Shown here in pieces: positions 1 to 8,759 of a stretch of 48,293 bases of DNA. Made by a program: the position numbers and the translations under genes. The DNA lies in the NCBI GenBank assembly GCA_015228785.1, contig JADGCU010000008.1, positions 1 through 48,293 on the forward strand. Reading direction: 5' to 3'. This DNA is from Candidatus Omnitrophota bacterium. Its GTDB lineage: Bacteria > Omnitrophota > Gorgyraeia > Zapsychrales > Fredricksoniimonadaceae. The notes under the pieces were generated by a model that did no database searches, was not told the origin of the DNA, and saw only the letters and a list, made by a program, of their open reading frames with translations. How positions within the stretch are numbered: position 1 is the stretch's first letter; each line of letters starts with the position of its first letter.

Positions 1-1
1 A

Positions 2-85
2 GAAATGGTTGTTATGCCTGAAAATGCCCTGTCATTTTTAGGCGCCGCCAGATTTTTGTTTGACAAAGAAAATAACTCCTATTAG
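2..85 (+). CDS. C-terminal end of an unidentified protein (partial)
   Basis: The frame opening at the left edge runs 27 codons without a stop and ends at TAG 83-85, just before the tRNA gene. The residues (for example PENALSFLGAARFLFDKE) look protein-like but are too few to assign to a family. The tail overlaps the proposed tRNA promoter. It could be a chance open frame; the sequence to the left would settle it. Confidence 0.3.
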   Translation, partial: EMVVMPENALSFLGAARFLFDKENNSY

Positions 86-88
86 ACT
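60..88 (+). promoter_or_regulatory. Sigma70-type promoter for tRNA-Asp
   Basis: A perfect TTGACA (60-65) is followed by a 17-base spacer and TAGACT (83-88, four of six matches to TATAAT). Transcription would start near 95, giving a leader of about 15 bases before the mature tRNA. Confidence 0.6.
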
Positions 89-110
89 ATCAACGCTTCA
101 AAAGACTTTT

Positions 111-187
111 GGGGTCGTGGTGTAGTTGGTTAACATATCAGCTTGTCACGCTGGAGATCGCGGGTTCAAGTCCCGTCGACCCCGCCA
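111..187 (+). tRNA. tRNA-Asp (GTC)
   Basis: A full cloverleaf can be drawn. The acceptor stem GGGGTCG pairs with CGACCCC, the D stem GTGT pairs with ACAT, and the anticodon stem TCAGC pairs with GCTGG around a TTGTCAC loop with anticodon GTC. The T arm is GCGGG-TTCAAGT-CCCGT. The discriminator G is followed by an encoded CCA (185-187). It sits alone between its own promoter and terminator. A chance ORF over this stretch is not a gene. Confidence 0.97.
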
Positions 188-199
188 TTAAAAACAAAC

Positions 200-234
200 A
201 AAAGACCTGCTTCCCGAATGGGAGCAGGTCTTTT
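200..234 (+). terminator. Rho-independent terminator after tRNA-Asp
   Basis: An 11-bp perfect stem (AAAAGACCTGC with GCAGGTCTTTT) is extended by further pairs around a small CGAAT loop. The T-run on one side and A-run on the other mean it could terminate in both directions, including late read-through from the minus-strand glycosyltransferase. Confidence 0.85.
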
Positions 235-354
235 GCTTTTGGGGAAGGCATTGGGGGATATCTATCGGGGCCTTCTGGCCGATTAGGCCGCTAGTCCATA
301 GAGTTTCATGTTGAAGATTGTTTTATAAAATTACCTAGATTAAGACGGATGTCT

Positions 355-1980
355 TTATTGTGAGATGGGGAGTGAGGCTTTTCTTTTTAAGATCACGGTT
401 CCGTGATTCCATGCCCAGCCTGGGGGATTTGTCCAGTCTCCGAACTGGGCTACGGGAGTGAAGTTTCTGCTTATGTAATCTGCGATCAGAGGACAGTAAT
501 CTTTGCCCAGCGTGCCCATTCCCGCTTCACGAGATGAGAGTCGGCTAGAGAGAATAACCCAATTGACATGATTTCTTTCCAGATCATGGAGGACTCTTTC
601 TTCTTGCTCACGCGTTGGATGGGAGGCTTGAACAAATAAAAGAAGCCAAGCAGGACTTTTATGTTGGGTCAGGAAATAATACAGGGGTTCATAGGGTAGG
701 GCAAGAAACGATTCTTTAGGGTCGATTTCTTTTTGAATAAAAGATACGGTATTTTTGACGGTAGCTATCCACGCAGGGGAATTTCTTATGAAGATATTTC
801 CTCTGGGGATATCGAGACATTGTTTTTGTTTATAAAACATTGAGATCATTTTGATCTGGTTTTGATATCCGATTATGCACATTACAAGGATACAACCCCA
901 AAAGATCATGGCCCTGTGTTGGGATGCGCGTTCTAAAGAAGCGGCTATTATGGAAAACATGAGAAGAATGGTGACAGGCTGTGCCCAGAAAGTTTGGTAA
1001 AAAGTGCCGCTTGCGATGTATTCATGAAGTGTAAGAAGGTAATAAACAGAAAAGATGCTTAGCGTTAGGAAGATTAATCGGGTTTTTTCTTTGTTGAATT
1101 CTTTTAGAAGGATATGGCGAAGGAGTTGAGTTCCTGAGAATAAAACAATACCACCGAAGCAGAGGTCTATAGGATTTGTTTGAAGATTGGTGATGATGCT
1201 TCGAAGCAAATTTTCTAAGGATTGCCAGGGGGTTATTTGGTATTGCCAATATTCTTTGGAGTAGGGGAAGCATTGCGAGAGTTCATAAGAGGTCAAGTTA
1301 TGGATGAGGGGCCAGTAAAAGAAGAAAATGATAAGGGGCAACGCGAGCACAATAAAGCTGTAGAAGAGTGCTTTGCGTGTGTTGAATTGTATGCCGTAAG
1401 CTCGATCTGTCAGCAGCGTTGTTAAAACCAAGATAACCAAGGTGACCGCACCAAAATTAAGTTTGACGAAAGACAGGATAAAGATCCCGAACAGGCTGAG
1501 CCAAATCCATCGGTTTTTTTGTGTGACCAGATATTGTGCGATGCAGGTGAGAATGGCGGTGATTATGAAAATTCCGCCTGCGTGATTATAGGTATAGAAA
1601 AAGTCGCGCTGGAATAAAAAAAACCAGAGAGCACCAGAAAATCCTGCCAGGGAGCCCCAGAGTATGCGTAGGGTGAGGAAAATAAAGATCCCTGATACTA
1701 AAGAGAGGAGGGTTTTTCCAATTAAAACGCTCTGGATATTGACCCCAAGGAATTTCATGAAGAGGGCGTAGTAATACGGCATAAGTGGTCCGTAACACCA
1801 CCAGTAATCTTTGTAAGGAGCGTCTCCGCGGAGGATGCGTTCAGCTGCGTAGAGATCTCTACCATGATCTCCTTGTGATAGCATATTCTGAAAAGATATA
1901 AAAGGGATAAGGATCAATGTGCCGGCTATGAGAGTTAAAAGCAGGAAAAGATTCTGTGGTGTAAAGTATTTCTTTATCAT
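355..1980 (-). CDS. Multi-pass membrane glycosyltransferase (GT-C fold, GT39/ArnT-like)
   Basis: This 541-residue polytopic membrane protein has about ten or more hydrophobic helices. After the first membrane segment comes a loop with QGDHGRDLYAAERILRG (residues 36-52) followed by an aromatic-rich YKDYWWCYGPLMPYYY. This is the pattern of polyprenyl-phosphate-sugar-dependent GT-C transferases, which carry an acidic catalytic residue in the first extracytoplasmic loop. The C-terminal third is a soluble periplasmic-type domain. It is divergent from the radical SAM/glycan cluster, so it probably transfers a sugar to a lipid- or protein-linked acceptor outside the membrane. Donor and acceptor cannot be read from sequence. 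A TATAAT-like -10 on this strand lies at 2028-2033 but has no convincing -35. Confidence 0.75.
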   Translation of the reverse strand: MIKKYFTPQNLFLLLTLIAGTLILIPFISFQNMLSQGDHGRDLYAAERILRGDAPYKDYWWCYGPLMPYYYALFMKFLGVNIQSVLIGKTLLSLVSGIFIFLTLRILWGSLAGFSGALWFFLFQRDFFYTYNHAGGIFIITAILTCIAQYLVTQKNRWIWLSLFGIFILSFVKLNFGAVTLVILVLTTLLTDRAYGIQFNTRKALFYSFIVLALPLIIFFFYWPLIHNLTSYELSQCFPYSKEYWQYQITPWQSLENLLRSIITNLQTNPIDLCFGGIVLFSGTQLLRHILLKEFNKEKTRLIFLTLSIFSVYYLLTLHEYIASGTFYQTFWAQPVTILLMFSIIAASLERASQHRAMIFWGCILVMCIIGYQNQIKMISMFYKQKQCLDIPRGNIFIRNSPAWIATVKNTVSFIQKEIDPKESFLALPYEPLYYFLTQHKSPAWLLLFVQASHPTREQEERVLHDLERNHVNWVILSSRLSSREAGMGTLGKDYCPLIADYISRNFTPVAQFGDWTNPPGWAWNHGTVILKRKASLPISQ

Positions 1981-2086
1981 AATAATAATTAGTCTAACGC
2001 ATAAACAGGGTGTCTTGATTAAATATTATTATAAAGTTAAAGGGGCGGAGTATTAGTACTCAAGGGTAGTATTGCTAATCTTTACC

Positions 2087-2114
2087 TTGCTTGTTTCATG
2101 CTTCCTTGTAAAAT
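2087..2114 (+). promoter_or_regulatory. Candidate promoter of the radical SAM/glycan cluster
   Basis: TTGCTT (2087-2092), a 16-base spacer and TAAAAT (2109-2114) lie in the 204-base divergent region 1981-2184. Transcription would start near 2121, leaving a leader of about 64 bases before ATG 2185. Confidence 0.4.
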
Positions 2115-2184
2115 TTAACAAAACGTGTTCATTCTTTTCAAGAGTGTTTCAAGAATTTATATGTCGCGCTGACAGTGAGTTTAT

Positions 2185-3591
2185 ATGTATAAAATTCTTT
2201 TTTTAAACCCTCCGTTTTATACTGAAGAAACATATGGCAAGTTTTCTCGCGTTGGTTCGACCATGCCTTTTTTGGGGCTTTGTTATCTTGCCGCAATTCT
2301 TAAAAGACATCAGTTTGACGTCAAAATTGTTGATACTATTTTACTTCATTTGACTATGGAGGATGTACTGAAAGAAATTCAGGCATATTCTCCGGATGTC
2401 GTTGGTATTACAGTGTCCACGCTTTCATCGATAAGGGCTAATATTTTGGCCCAGAAGATCAAGAAGAGCTTTCCTAATATCACTTTGATTGCGGGGGGGC
2501 CGCATATTTCAGAATGTACTCGGGCCTTTTTTATTCAAAGTTCTTTTGATGTGGGAGTTATCGGGGAAGGAGAATGGACGATTTTGGAGCTTGCCCGTGC
2601 CTTACGAGATAAGGAGCCTTTGGGGACAGTCAATGGGTTGTTATATAAAGACCAGGGCGAGGTCGTTTCGACGAAGCCTCGTGCGATGGAAAAGGATCTG
2701 GATCAGTTTCCTTTTCCTGTACGCGAGCTTTTGCCTCCGCTCAAGAATTACCGGCCATCTGCGTTGTATTATAAGCGTACTCCGGTGACGCAAATGATGA
2801 CATCGCGGGGATGTCCTGCTCAATGTATCTTCTGTGATACGCCTTTTGGCAAGACCGTGCGTTATCATAGCCCTGAATATGTTATTGATGAAATGATCTT
2901 GCTAAAGGAACGCTTTGGAATTAAGGAAGTCCTTATTAATGATGATACTTTCGTTGTAAATAAACAAAGGATTTATGAGATTTGTCGTCTTATGAGAAAG
3001 AAAAACCTTGGACTCACGTGGTCTTGCAATGTGCGTGTCAATATGGTTGATTATGACATTCTGAAGGAAATGAAGGCAAGTGGATGTTGGTTGATTATGC
3101 CTGGCGTTGAAAGCGGCAGCCAGGAAATTTTGAATTTGTTAAGAAAAGGCATTACCTTGGAACAGGTTGTTCAGGTTCACGGATGGGCTCATAAATTAGG
3201 ACTTTTAACGAAGCCCTCATTCATTATTGGGAATCCGGGGGATACGCTTAAGAGCATTGACCAAACGATTCGTTTTGCTAAAAGCCTGCGTTCATATTAT
3301 CCTTCTTTTACTCTTTTTACGCCTTTTCCTGGAACGCCTGCTTATGATATGGCCAGCACTTACGGGACGGTATCACAAGATTCTTCCCGGTTTGCTTTAT
3401 CGACAGAAGAACCATCGTTTGTGCCGTTTGGTTTGACGGAAGCGCTTCTTAAAAAGAAACAAAAAGAAGGTTTTCAGTCGCTTTATTTTGATTTTTCTAT
3501 GGCATGGCGGCATCTTCGGACTATTAACAGTATGGAAGACATTTCTAAGATTACGAAAGCTGCGGGCATGCTTTTAATGGGGTATAAATAG
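2185..3591 (+). CDS. B12-binding-domain radical SAM protein (class B type)
   Basis: This 468-residue protein begins with a cobalamin-binding Rossmann-type domain (about 1-140; LNPP near residue 7, IAGGPH near 102). A radical SAM core follows with the 4Fe-4S motif C210-x3-C214-x2-C217 in SRGCPAQCIFC. The GVESGSQEIL segment and a C-terminal helical region complete the usual B12-rSAM length. The DxHxxG cobalamin-ligand motif of methionine synthase is not evident, as is common in this class. Such enzymes methylate or rearrange unactivated carbons. Here it heads a run with two methyltransferases, an amidotransferase and glycosyltransferases, so a modified sugar or lipid headgroup is a plausible substrate. 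The SD before ATG is weak. Confidence 0.88.
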   Translation: MYKILFLNPPFYTEETYGKFSRVGSTMPFLGLCYLAAILKRHQFDVKIVDTILLHLTMEDVLKEIQAYSPDVVGITVSTLSSIRANILAQKIKKSFPNITLIAGGPHISECTRAFFIQSSFDVGVIGEGEWTILELARALRDKEPLGTVNGLLYKDQGEVVSTKPRAMEKDLDQFPFPVRELLPPLKNYRPSALYYKRTPVTQMMTSRGCPAQCIFCDTPFGKTVRYHSPEYVIDEMILLKERFGIKEVLINDDTFVVNKQRIYEICRLMRKKNLGLTWSCNVRVNMVDYDILKEMKASGCWLIMPGVESGSQEILNLLRKGITLEQVVQVHGWAHKLGLLTKPSFIIGNPGDTLKSIDQTIRFAKSLRSYYPSFTLFTPFPGTPAYDMASTYGTVSQDSSRFALSTEEPSFVPFGLTEALLKKKQKEGFQSLYFDFSMAWRHLRTINSMEDISKITKAAGMLLMGYK

Positions 3592-3654
3592 AACACATGT
3601 GTATGATTTATTTTGATACTTCTAGGTGGGGGAAAGGCGGTAAGGTATAGACCT

Positions 3655-4470
3655 ATGGATAAGACGATAGAAGATGTAAGAACATTCTGGAATGAAAATC
3701 CTCTTTTTGTTGGGGAGATTGAGGAACCCGTTGGGTCTCGTGCGTGGTTTGAGAAACTTGATGATATCCGCATGAAAGATGTTTTTTGTGAGAATCTTTC
3801 TGATTGGATTGTCCCAGGCATTCAGAATATGCGTATGCTCGATATTGGTTGCGGGCCTGGTTTTTGGCAGAGAACTCTTTCTGCCAGGGCCAAGCAGTAT
3901 AGCGGGATTGATATTTCTCCAAAATCCATAGAGCTGGCTTGTCGTTCTCAGGAGATTTTTGGTTTACAGGGTAAATTAGCGGTAGGAAATGCTGAAGGTT
4001 TATCATTTCCTGATGAAACATTTGATTATGTATTAAGTGAAGGCGTTATTCATCACACTCCGGACACAGCTCGGTGTGTTCAGGAGATCCATAGAGTTTT
4101 GAAGCCTGGGGGAATGGCTCATGTTTCTGTATATTATAAGAATTTTCTTTTGCGTTCCGGCATTTTGTTCAGGGCAGTCTTGTTTCTGATGAGGATTTTT
4201 AGAATTTCGCTCAAAGGGCGCGGGCGAGAGGAAATGTGTAAAGTTTCAAGTCTTGAGGAATTTGTCCGCATGTATGATGGCCGAGATAATCCGATTGGGA
4301 AAGCGTATACGCGGGAGGAATTGAAGCGGATGTTTGGAAAGTTTTCCCGGCTTCAGTATGTTGTGTACTATGTACCGATGCGAGCGGCCCGGTTAAGGCT
4401 TCCGCTTTTTATACGACGCTGGGCATCTTCGACCTTTGGTTTAATGATTTTGGTGAAAGCTGTTAAATGA
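3655..4470 (+). CDS. Class I SAM-dependent methyltransferase
   Basis: This protein of about 271 residues has motif I LDIGCGPGF (62-70), an acidic motif near GIDISPKSIELA, and the EIHRVLKPGGMAHVSVYY strand typical of Methyltransf_11/25 enzymes. The N-terminus FWNENPLFVGE is common in small-molecule and lipid-sugar methyltransferases. A longer reading from TTG 3613 exists, but ATG 3655 has a purine-rich upstream site and fits the family. Its stop overlaps the next ATG (ATGA at 4467-4470), so it is translationally coupled to the second B12-rSAM protein. This implies a shared pathway. The substrate is unknown. Confidence 0.85.
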   Translation: MDKTIEDVRTFWNENPLFVGEIEEPVGSRAWFEKLDDIRMKDVFCENLSDWIVPGIQNMRMLDIGCGPGFWQRTLSARAKQYSGIDISPKSIELACRSQEIFGLQGKLAVGNAEGLSFPDETFDYVLSEGVIHHTPDTARCVQEIHRVLKPGGMAHVSVYYKNFLLRSGILFRAVLFLMRIFRISLKGRGREEMCKVSSLEEFVRMYDGRDNPIGKAYTREELKRMFGKFSRLQYVVYYVPMRAARLRLPLFIRRWASSTFGLMILVKAVK

Positions 4471-5918
4471 AGATCTTAGGGTTAAATCCTCCCAGTCGGT
4501 TCAGCAAGAATGTGGCTCGCGACCTTTTGTGGGGTTGTTGGTGTAAGGGGAGGCGTATCGCGGGTGTTCAATTTCCGCCGTTACCGCTTATGTATGTGGC
4601 GACGGTCTTAAAACAATCGGGTCATGATGTGGATGTGCTTGATGCCCAGGGTATGGGCATGACATTATTGGAACTTGAAGACAGGATCGGTTCTTATGAT
4701 GTTCTTTTCTTGATCTCGGCCACCATGAGCTATGCGGAGGACACTGAGATACTGGAACGGCTCAAGAGCAAGAATCCTCACTTGGTGACGATTGTTTTTG
4801 GTGCTCACGTGACATATCTTCCTGAACAGGCGCTTTCCAAGAAGGCGGTCGATATCATCGTTCGCAAGGAAGTCGAATACAGTATTCGCGATGTGGTTAA
4901 CGCGCTTGCGGTGGGAGGAGATGCCTGGAAGAAAGTGAATGGGATCGGTTATAGGGAAGGGAATATACCGGTCGTTAATCCTGATTATCCGTATATTGAT
5001 AATCTTGACGAGTTGCCTTTTCCTGACCGGTCTTTCTTGCCGAAAGATTTGCAGTATTATAATCCTATTGTGCGCCATGATACCTGGACGACCGCGTTGT
5101 CAAGTCGCGGATGCCCGAGCCGGTGCACTTTTTGTACATCGCCTTCTTATTATGGCCCTAGATATCGCGCGAGATCCCCGGGAAATGTTGTTGAGGAGTT
5201 GTTGTATCTGAAAGGCCTTGGTTTTGAGGAAGTTTTCTATCGTGATGAGCTTTTTACGGTGGATAAAAAACGTGTCATGGAGATTTGTGATCTTATTTTG
5301 AAGGCCAAAATCAAAATGTCTTGGATTTGCAGCGTAAAGGCATCGACTGCGAGTTTTGAGATGCTAAAGGCCATGAAAGCAGCAGGCTGCCGCATGATCC
5401 GGGTGGGTGTTGAGTCAGGCGTTCAGGAGATTCTCGATAGCGTCAGAAAGGATGTCAAGGTGTCCCAGATTGCAGACACGTTCGGTTGGGCCCATGATTT
5501 GAAGCTGGAGACGCATGCGCATATGATGCTGGGTATGCCTGGGGAAAGTGAAGAGACGGTTAAGACAACATTCGCATTTATTCGTAAGATCCGCCCGTCA
5601 ACAATTACCTATGGCATTATGTCGCCGTATCCAGGGACAGAGATTTATCGTCAGGTTTTGACTGACGATCCCAGTCTGGCGGATGGTACACAGATCAATG
5701 CCCATTCGATTCATACAGATGCGTCGTTTTCCAAGTTGTTTAGTCGTCTTCCGCAGAAAAAGCTAGAAGGATATGTTCGTGAAGGGTATCGGCGTTTTTA
5801 TATGCGTCCGTCCTATGTTTGGCAGAAAGTTTTGAGCATTCGTAGTTGGAGTCAGTTGAAGCGCCTTTTTTTTGCGGGTACGCAGGTGTTTGGTTTTGTT
5901 GTTCGGGGAGACGACTAG
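4467..5918 (+). CDS. Second B12-binding-domain radical SAM protein
   Basis: This 483-residue protein has the same layout as the protein at 2185 but is clearly diverged. The B12-binding-like domain spans about 1-150, and the radical SAM motif SRGCPSRCTFC gives C216-x3-C220-x2-C223. RVGVESGVQEILDSVRK and GMPGESEETV follow in the core. The N-terminal domain has an extra cysteine pair (GCWC, 23-26) and no visible DxHxxG. The start ATG overlaps the upstream methyltransferase stop, and the next gene begins one base after its TAG. Two such enzymes in one run suggest sequential radical modifications of one scaffold, or paralogues acting on related substrates. Confidence 0.87.
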   Translation: MKILGLNPPSRFSKNVARDLLWGCWCKGRRIAGVQFPPLPLMYVATVLKQSGHDVDVLDAQGMGMTLLELEDRIGSYDVLFLISATMSYAEDTEILERLKSKNPHLVTIVFGAHVTYLPEQALSKKAVDIIVRKEVEYSIRDVVNALAVGGDAWKKVNGIGYREGNIPVVNPDYPYIDNLDELPFPDRSFLPKDLQYYNPIVRHDTWTTALSSRGCPSRCTFCTSPSYYGPRYRARSPGNVVEELLYLKGLGFEEVFYRDELFTVDKKRVMEICDLILKAKIKMSWICSVKASTASFEMLKAMKAAGCRMIRVGVESGVQEILDSVRKDVKVSQIADTFGWAHDLKLETHAHMMLGMPGESEETVKTTFAFIRKIRPSTITYGIMSPYPGTEIYRQVLTDDPSLADGTQINAHSIHTDASFSKLFSRLPQKKLEGYVREGYRRFYMRPSYVWQKVLSIRSWSQLKRLFFAGTQVFGFVVRGDD

Positions 5919-5919
5919 T

Positions 5920-7815
5920 ATGTGCGGTATTTGTGGCGGGGTCGATATTATAGATCCACAGGCAACCCTTGTTCATATGGTCAAGCGTCTCCAGCATCGC
6001 GGACCAGACGATGAGGGATTCTTTACAAATGGGATTGTTGCCCTTGGGCATCGGCGGCTGAGTATTATTGATCTTTCCGGCGGGCATCAGCCGATGCTCT
6101 CCCCTGATGGGTCACTGGCTATTGTCTTTAATGGGGAGATTTATAACTATAAAGAGGTCCGTGAGGAACTGATCAAAAAGGGACATGTTTTTACAACGCA
6201 GTCGGATACAGAAGTTATCCTTTTGGGTTACAGGGAGTGGGGCAGAGATTGCTTGAGGCATTTTAATGGCATGTTTGCTTTTGCGTTGTGGGATCAGGCA
6301 ATACGAAAGCTCTGGCTAGTCCGTGATCGGCTAGGCAAGAAACCACTTTATTACATGTCTGACGGGGGGCGGTTTTATTTTGCGTCAGAAGCTAAGGCGT
6401 TATGGACGTTGCCTTTTTTTAAGGGAGCATTAGACGCTCGGGCGATGGATCAATATTTAACGTATCGTTATGTTCCTAGTGAGCGTACGTTTTACAAAGA
6501 AATAAAGAAATTGAGCGCTGGGCACTGGATGCTGGTGGATGGTGTTGGCTCTATTGAGCGTCTTCAGCCGTGGTGGGAGTTGCCGCAGTCTCGTGATGAA
6601 GGGAGGGGGGCATCCGAGGCTGATCTGCTCAGGTACAGGGAAGAGTTTCATGATCTTTTTTCTTCTGCCGTGCGTTCCAGGATGGTGGCGGATGTTCCGG
6701 TTGGGATTTTTTTAAGCTCGGGTATCGATAGTGTTTCTATCGCCTGTGAAATGACTAAGGTCACGCCCCCCAGGGCGTTTACACTCGGGTTTAATGTTGA
6801 AGGTGATGAGGTGGAAGCGGCTCGAAAAGTGGCCCAGGATCTGGGAGGACAACATACAGGATTTTTTCTTCAGGATAAAGATTTTGATTTATTTCCGGAT
6901 GCCTTGAGTTCTATGGATGAGCCGTATGGGGATCCGATCATTTTGCCGACGTACGTTCTGGCGCGAGAAGCGCGAAAGAGCGTGAAAGTGGTCTTGACGG
7001 GAGATGGTGGGGATGAGCTTTTAGGCGGGTATATCCATCATAATTTCTTTTCTCGGATGTCCGAGAGGATGCCTGCGGCTTGTTATAAAATATTAGGGAA
7101 CTTTTCTAGGTTTATTCCGATTTCCATTCTTGATAAGGCTTTCTATTATCCTTCGTCTATGGGGCAGGCCGGGCGTGCGCGGTTGAGTCAGCTTTTGAGT
7201 GTTTGTCCGGATGCGTATGGTGCTTATCAGGCCTTTGCGTCGCTTTTCAGAGAGGATGAGCGTGGGCAATTGTACTCTTCTCTATGGAAGGCAAGGCTTC
7301 AGGGAGAGCCCGATGAGTTTGACCAGAAAATGCGCGCGCATTTCTTCCGGCGGGACATGACGATATGGGATAAAGCGCTTCATTGGGATATGAAAACCTG
7401 GTTTCCGGAACAGACGTTGATGAAGCTTGATCGTTTGACTATGGCACATGGTCTGGAGGGGCGATGTCCGTATGCGGATTATCGTTTAATCGAGTTTTTA
7501 TTTAGACTTCCTTTTTCAGCGTTTAGAAAATTGGCAGAGAATAAGAATATTGTACGAGCGCAATATCAGTCTCGGTTTCCTTTTTTATCCAGAAAGAAGC
7601 GACCTTTTTATCTGCCAATGCACAAGGGGTATGTAACTTCTTTTCGACGGCTTGGCGATCAATTTCTTAATGATAGAATTGTGTCGGCAACGGGGGTCTT
7701 TGATTATGGTAGAATAACCTCATTGTTGAAGCATATGCATGAATCAACTTTATTAATTGATAAGCAGATTATGGCTATCATTGCTTTATTGTTTTGGTTA
7801 AAGGGAAATAGATAA
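5920..7815 (+). CDS. asnB: Asparagine synthase-type glutamine amidotransferase
   Basis: This protein has 631 residues from ATG 5920, which places the catalytic Cys at position 2 (MCGICGG) as the class II glutaminase requires. The glutaminase domain (about 1-210) has RLSIIDLSGGHQPM, NGEIYNY and SDTEVIL. The synthetase domain has a PP-loop reading LSSGIDS instead of the usual SGGxDS, then LTGDGGDELLGGY and HGLEGRCPY. SD GGGGAG lies a few bases upstream. In a glycan cluster these enzymes often amidate a sugar or peptide carboxylate rather than making free asparagine. The family resembles exosortase-linked amidotransferases, but no exosortase is visible. A longer in-frame reading from 5872 would bury Cys2 and is rejected. 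Confidence 0.9.
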   Translation: MCGICGGVDIIDPQATLVHMVKRLQHRGPDDEGFFTNGIVALGHRRLSIIDLSGGHQPMLSPDGSLAIVFNGEIYNYKEVREELIKKGHVFTTQSDTEVILLGYREWGRDCLRHFNGMFAFALWDQAIRKLWLVRDRLGKKPLYYMSDGGRFYFASEAKALWTLPFFKGALDARAMDQYLTYRYVPSERTFYKEIKKLSAGHWMLVDGVGSIERLQPWWELPQSRDEGRGASEADLLRYREEFHDLFSSAVRSRMVADVPVGIFLSSGIDSVSIACEMTKVTPPRAFTLGFNVEGDEVEAARKVAQDLGGQHTGFFLQDKDFDLFPDALSSMDEPYGDPIILPTYVLAREARKSVKVVLTGDGGDELLGGYIHHNFFSRMSERMPAACYKILGNFSRFIPISILDKAFYYPSSMGQAGRARLSQLLSVCPDAYGAYQAFASLFREDERGQLYSSLWKARLQGEPDEFDQKMRAHFFRRDMTIWDKALHWDMKTWFPEQTLMKLDRLTMAHGLEGRCPYADYRLIEFLFRLPFSAFRKLAENKNIVRAQYQSRFPFLSRKKRPFYLPMHKGYVTSFRRLGDQFLNDRIVSATGVFDYGRITSLLKHMHESTLLIDKQIMAIIALLFWLKGNR

Positions 7816-7816
7816 T

Positions 7817-8653
7817 ATGAACAAGGTTTTACAAGATATTTTACTTTGCCCTGATTGTAGTCAGGCCGGAATTGACGTTTTGGGAAAATGCGGTAAATGT
7901 GGGCATGTGATTGCGTTCTGTGATGGGATTTGTAATGGCATGCCTTCTGTCAATAAATTTCCATTACCTAAAGTTTACAATGATCCTCATTATTTGAAAT
8001 ATAATGATCTTTCGGGGAAGAAAGATGAGTTCTTTTATCGGAATGCTAACTCGATTATTAATTGGGTCCAGGCCTCTGGATACCGTTCGATTAAGACATT
8101 ATTGGGAAAACCAGAGGGCTTGGTTTTGGAAAGTGGCTGTGGAACCGGCATTTTTGGGAGCATGAACTCGGATATTAGGCGCGATTCTTATGTGATGACG
8201 GATATTGATGAGGAGTCGCTTAAACGTATTGCTTTAAAAGATACTTTTGCTGGTATTGTGAAGGCCACGGCGTACTGTCTTCCTTTTAAAGATCAGACTT
8301 TTGCGTGTGTTTTGTCTCATGCACAGTTGGAACATTTATGCTATCTTGATCATGCTTTGGAGGAAATTTCTCGTGTCTTAAGACCTGGGGGACGTTTTAT
8401 CGCGAGCGTTCCCGCAGAGGGAGGTTGGGCATGGATGAAGGGGAGGGAGTTGACATCGGCCAGATATTTTGGCGATCTTTTGAATATAGATTACATTCGC
8501 GCCAATCGCATCGATCATTTTCAGACAATTCAGCAGATTGATAGAGCTGTACGGCGGCATTTTGAAATTGAAAAAAGAATTTTCTTCCCTTTGGGTATTC
8601 CTAATTTCCATTTAAATCTTACGTGTACATATTTATTAAGACATAAGGCGTAG
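7817..8653 (+). CDS. SAM methyltransferase with N-terminal zinc ribbon
   Basis: In this 278-residue protein the first 40 residues form a Trm112-like zinc ribbon with C11-x2-C14 and C25-x2-C28. A class I methyltransferase follows with LESGCGTGIFG near residue 105 and EISRVLRPGGRFIASVPAEGG near 185. It starts one base after the asparagine-synthase stop, with AAGGGA as SD, so it is in the same transcript. The ribbon-plus-methyltransferase layout occurs among surface-polysaccharide and RNA methyltransferases; the neighbours favour the former. The substrate is not readable. Confidence 0.82.
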   Translation: MNKVLQDILLCPDCSQAGIDVLGKCGKCGHVIAFCDGICNGMPSVNKFPLPKVYNDPHYLKYNDLSGKKDEFFYRNANSIINWVQASGYRSIKTLLGKPEGLVLESGCGTGIFGSMNSDIRRDSYVMTDIDEESLKRIALKDTFAGIVKATAYCLPFKDQTFACVLSHAQLEHLCYLDHALEEISRVLRPGGRFIASVPAEGGWAWMKGRELTSARYFGDLLNIDYIRANRIDHFQTIQQIDRAVRRHFEIEKRIFFPLGIPNFHLNLTCTYLLRHKA

Positions 8654-8683
8654 ACAAGAGAAGTTGATAGACATAAAAGATTA

Positions 8684-8722
8684 AAGTCTTCTTAGTGAAT
8701 GTTGTCTTAGATTAGAAGATTT
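8684..8722. other. Imperfect inverted repeat before the GT2 gene
   Basis: AAGTCTTCT (8684-8692) can pair with AGAAGATTT (8714-8722), nine pairs including one G-T, around a 21-base loop in the 106-base gap. No T-run follows, so it is not a clear terminator. An operator or RNA hairpin is possible. Confidence 0.3.
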
Positions 8723-8759
8723 AAGTGGTTTAGGTTGAGAAAGAAGAAGAGGAGTAATT

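Noticed and set aside
111-187. tRNA-Asp as an integration site
   Set aside because: No integrase gene or repeated tRNA 3' end was seen in the window.
109-294. Open frame across the tRNA and terminator
   Set aside because: It overlaps a complete tRNA-Asp and its terminator, so it is chance coding potential.
235-300. GGCC-rich palindromes resembling restriction or vector sites after the tRNA terminator
   Set aside because: Two GGCC-flanked palindromes occur, but the surrounding sequence continues as ordinary intergenic DNA with no vector or mobile-element features.
4665-5078. Long minus-strand frames opposite the radical SAM and other genes
   Set aside because: They lie wholly inside well-supported genes in the opposite frame and show no family features.
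5872-5919. Earlier start for the asparagine-synthase homologue
   Set aside because: The catalytic cysteine must be residue 2; ATG 5920 provides that.
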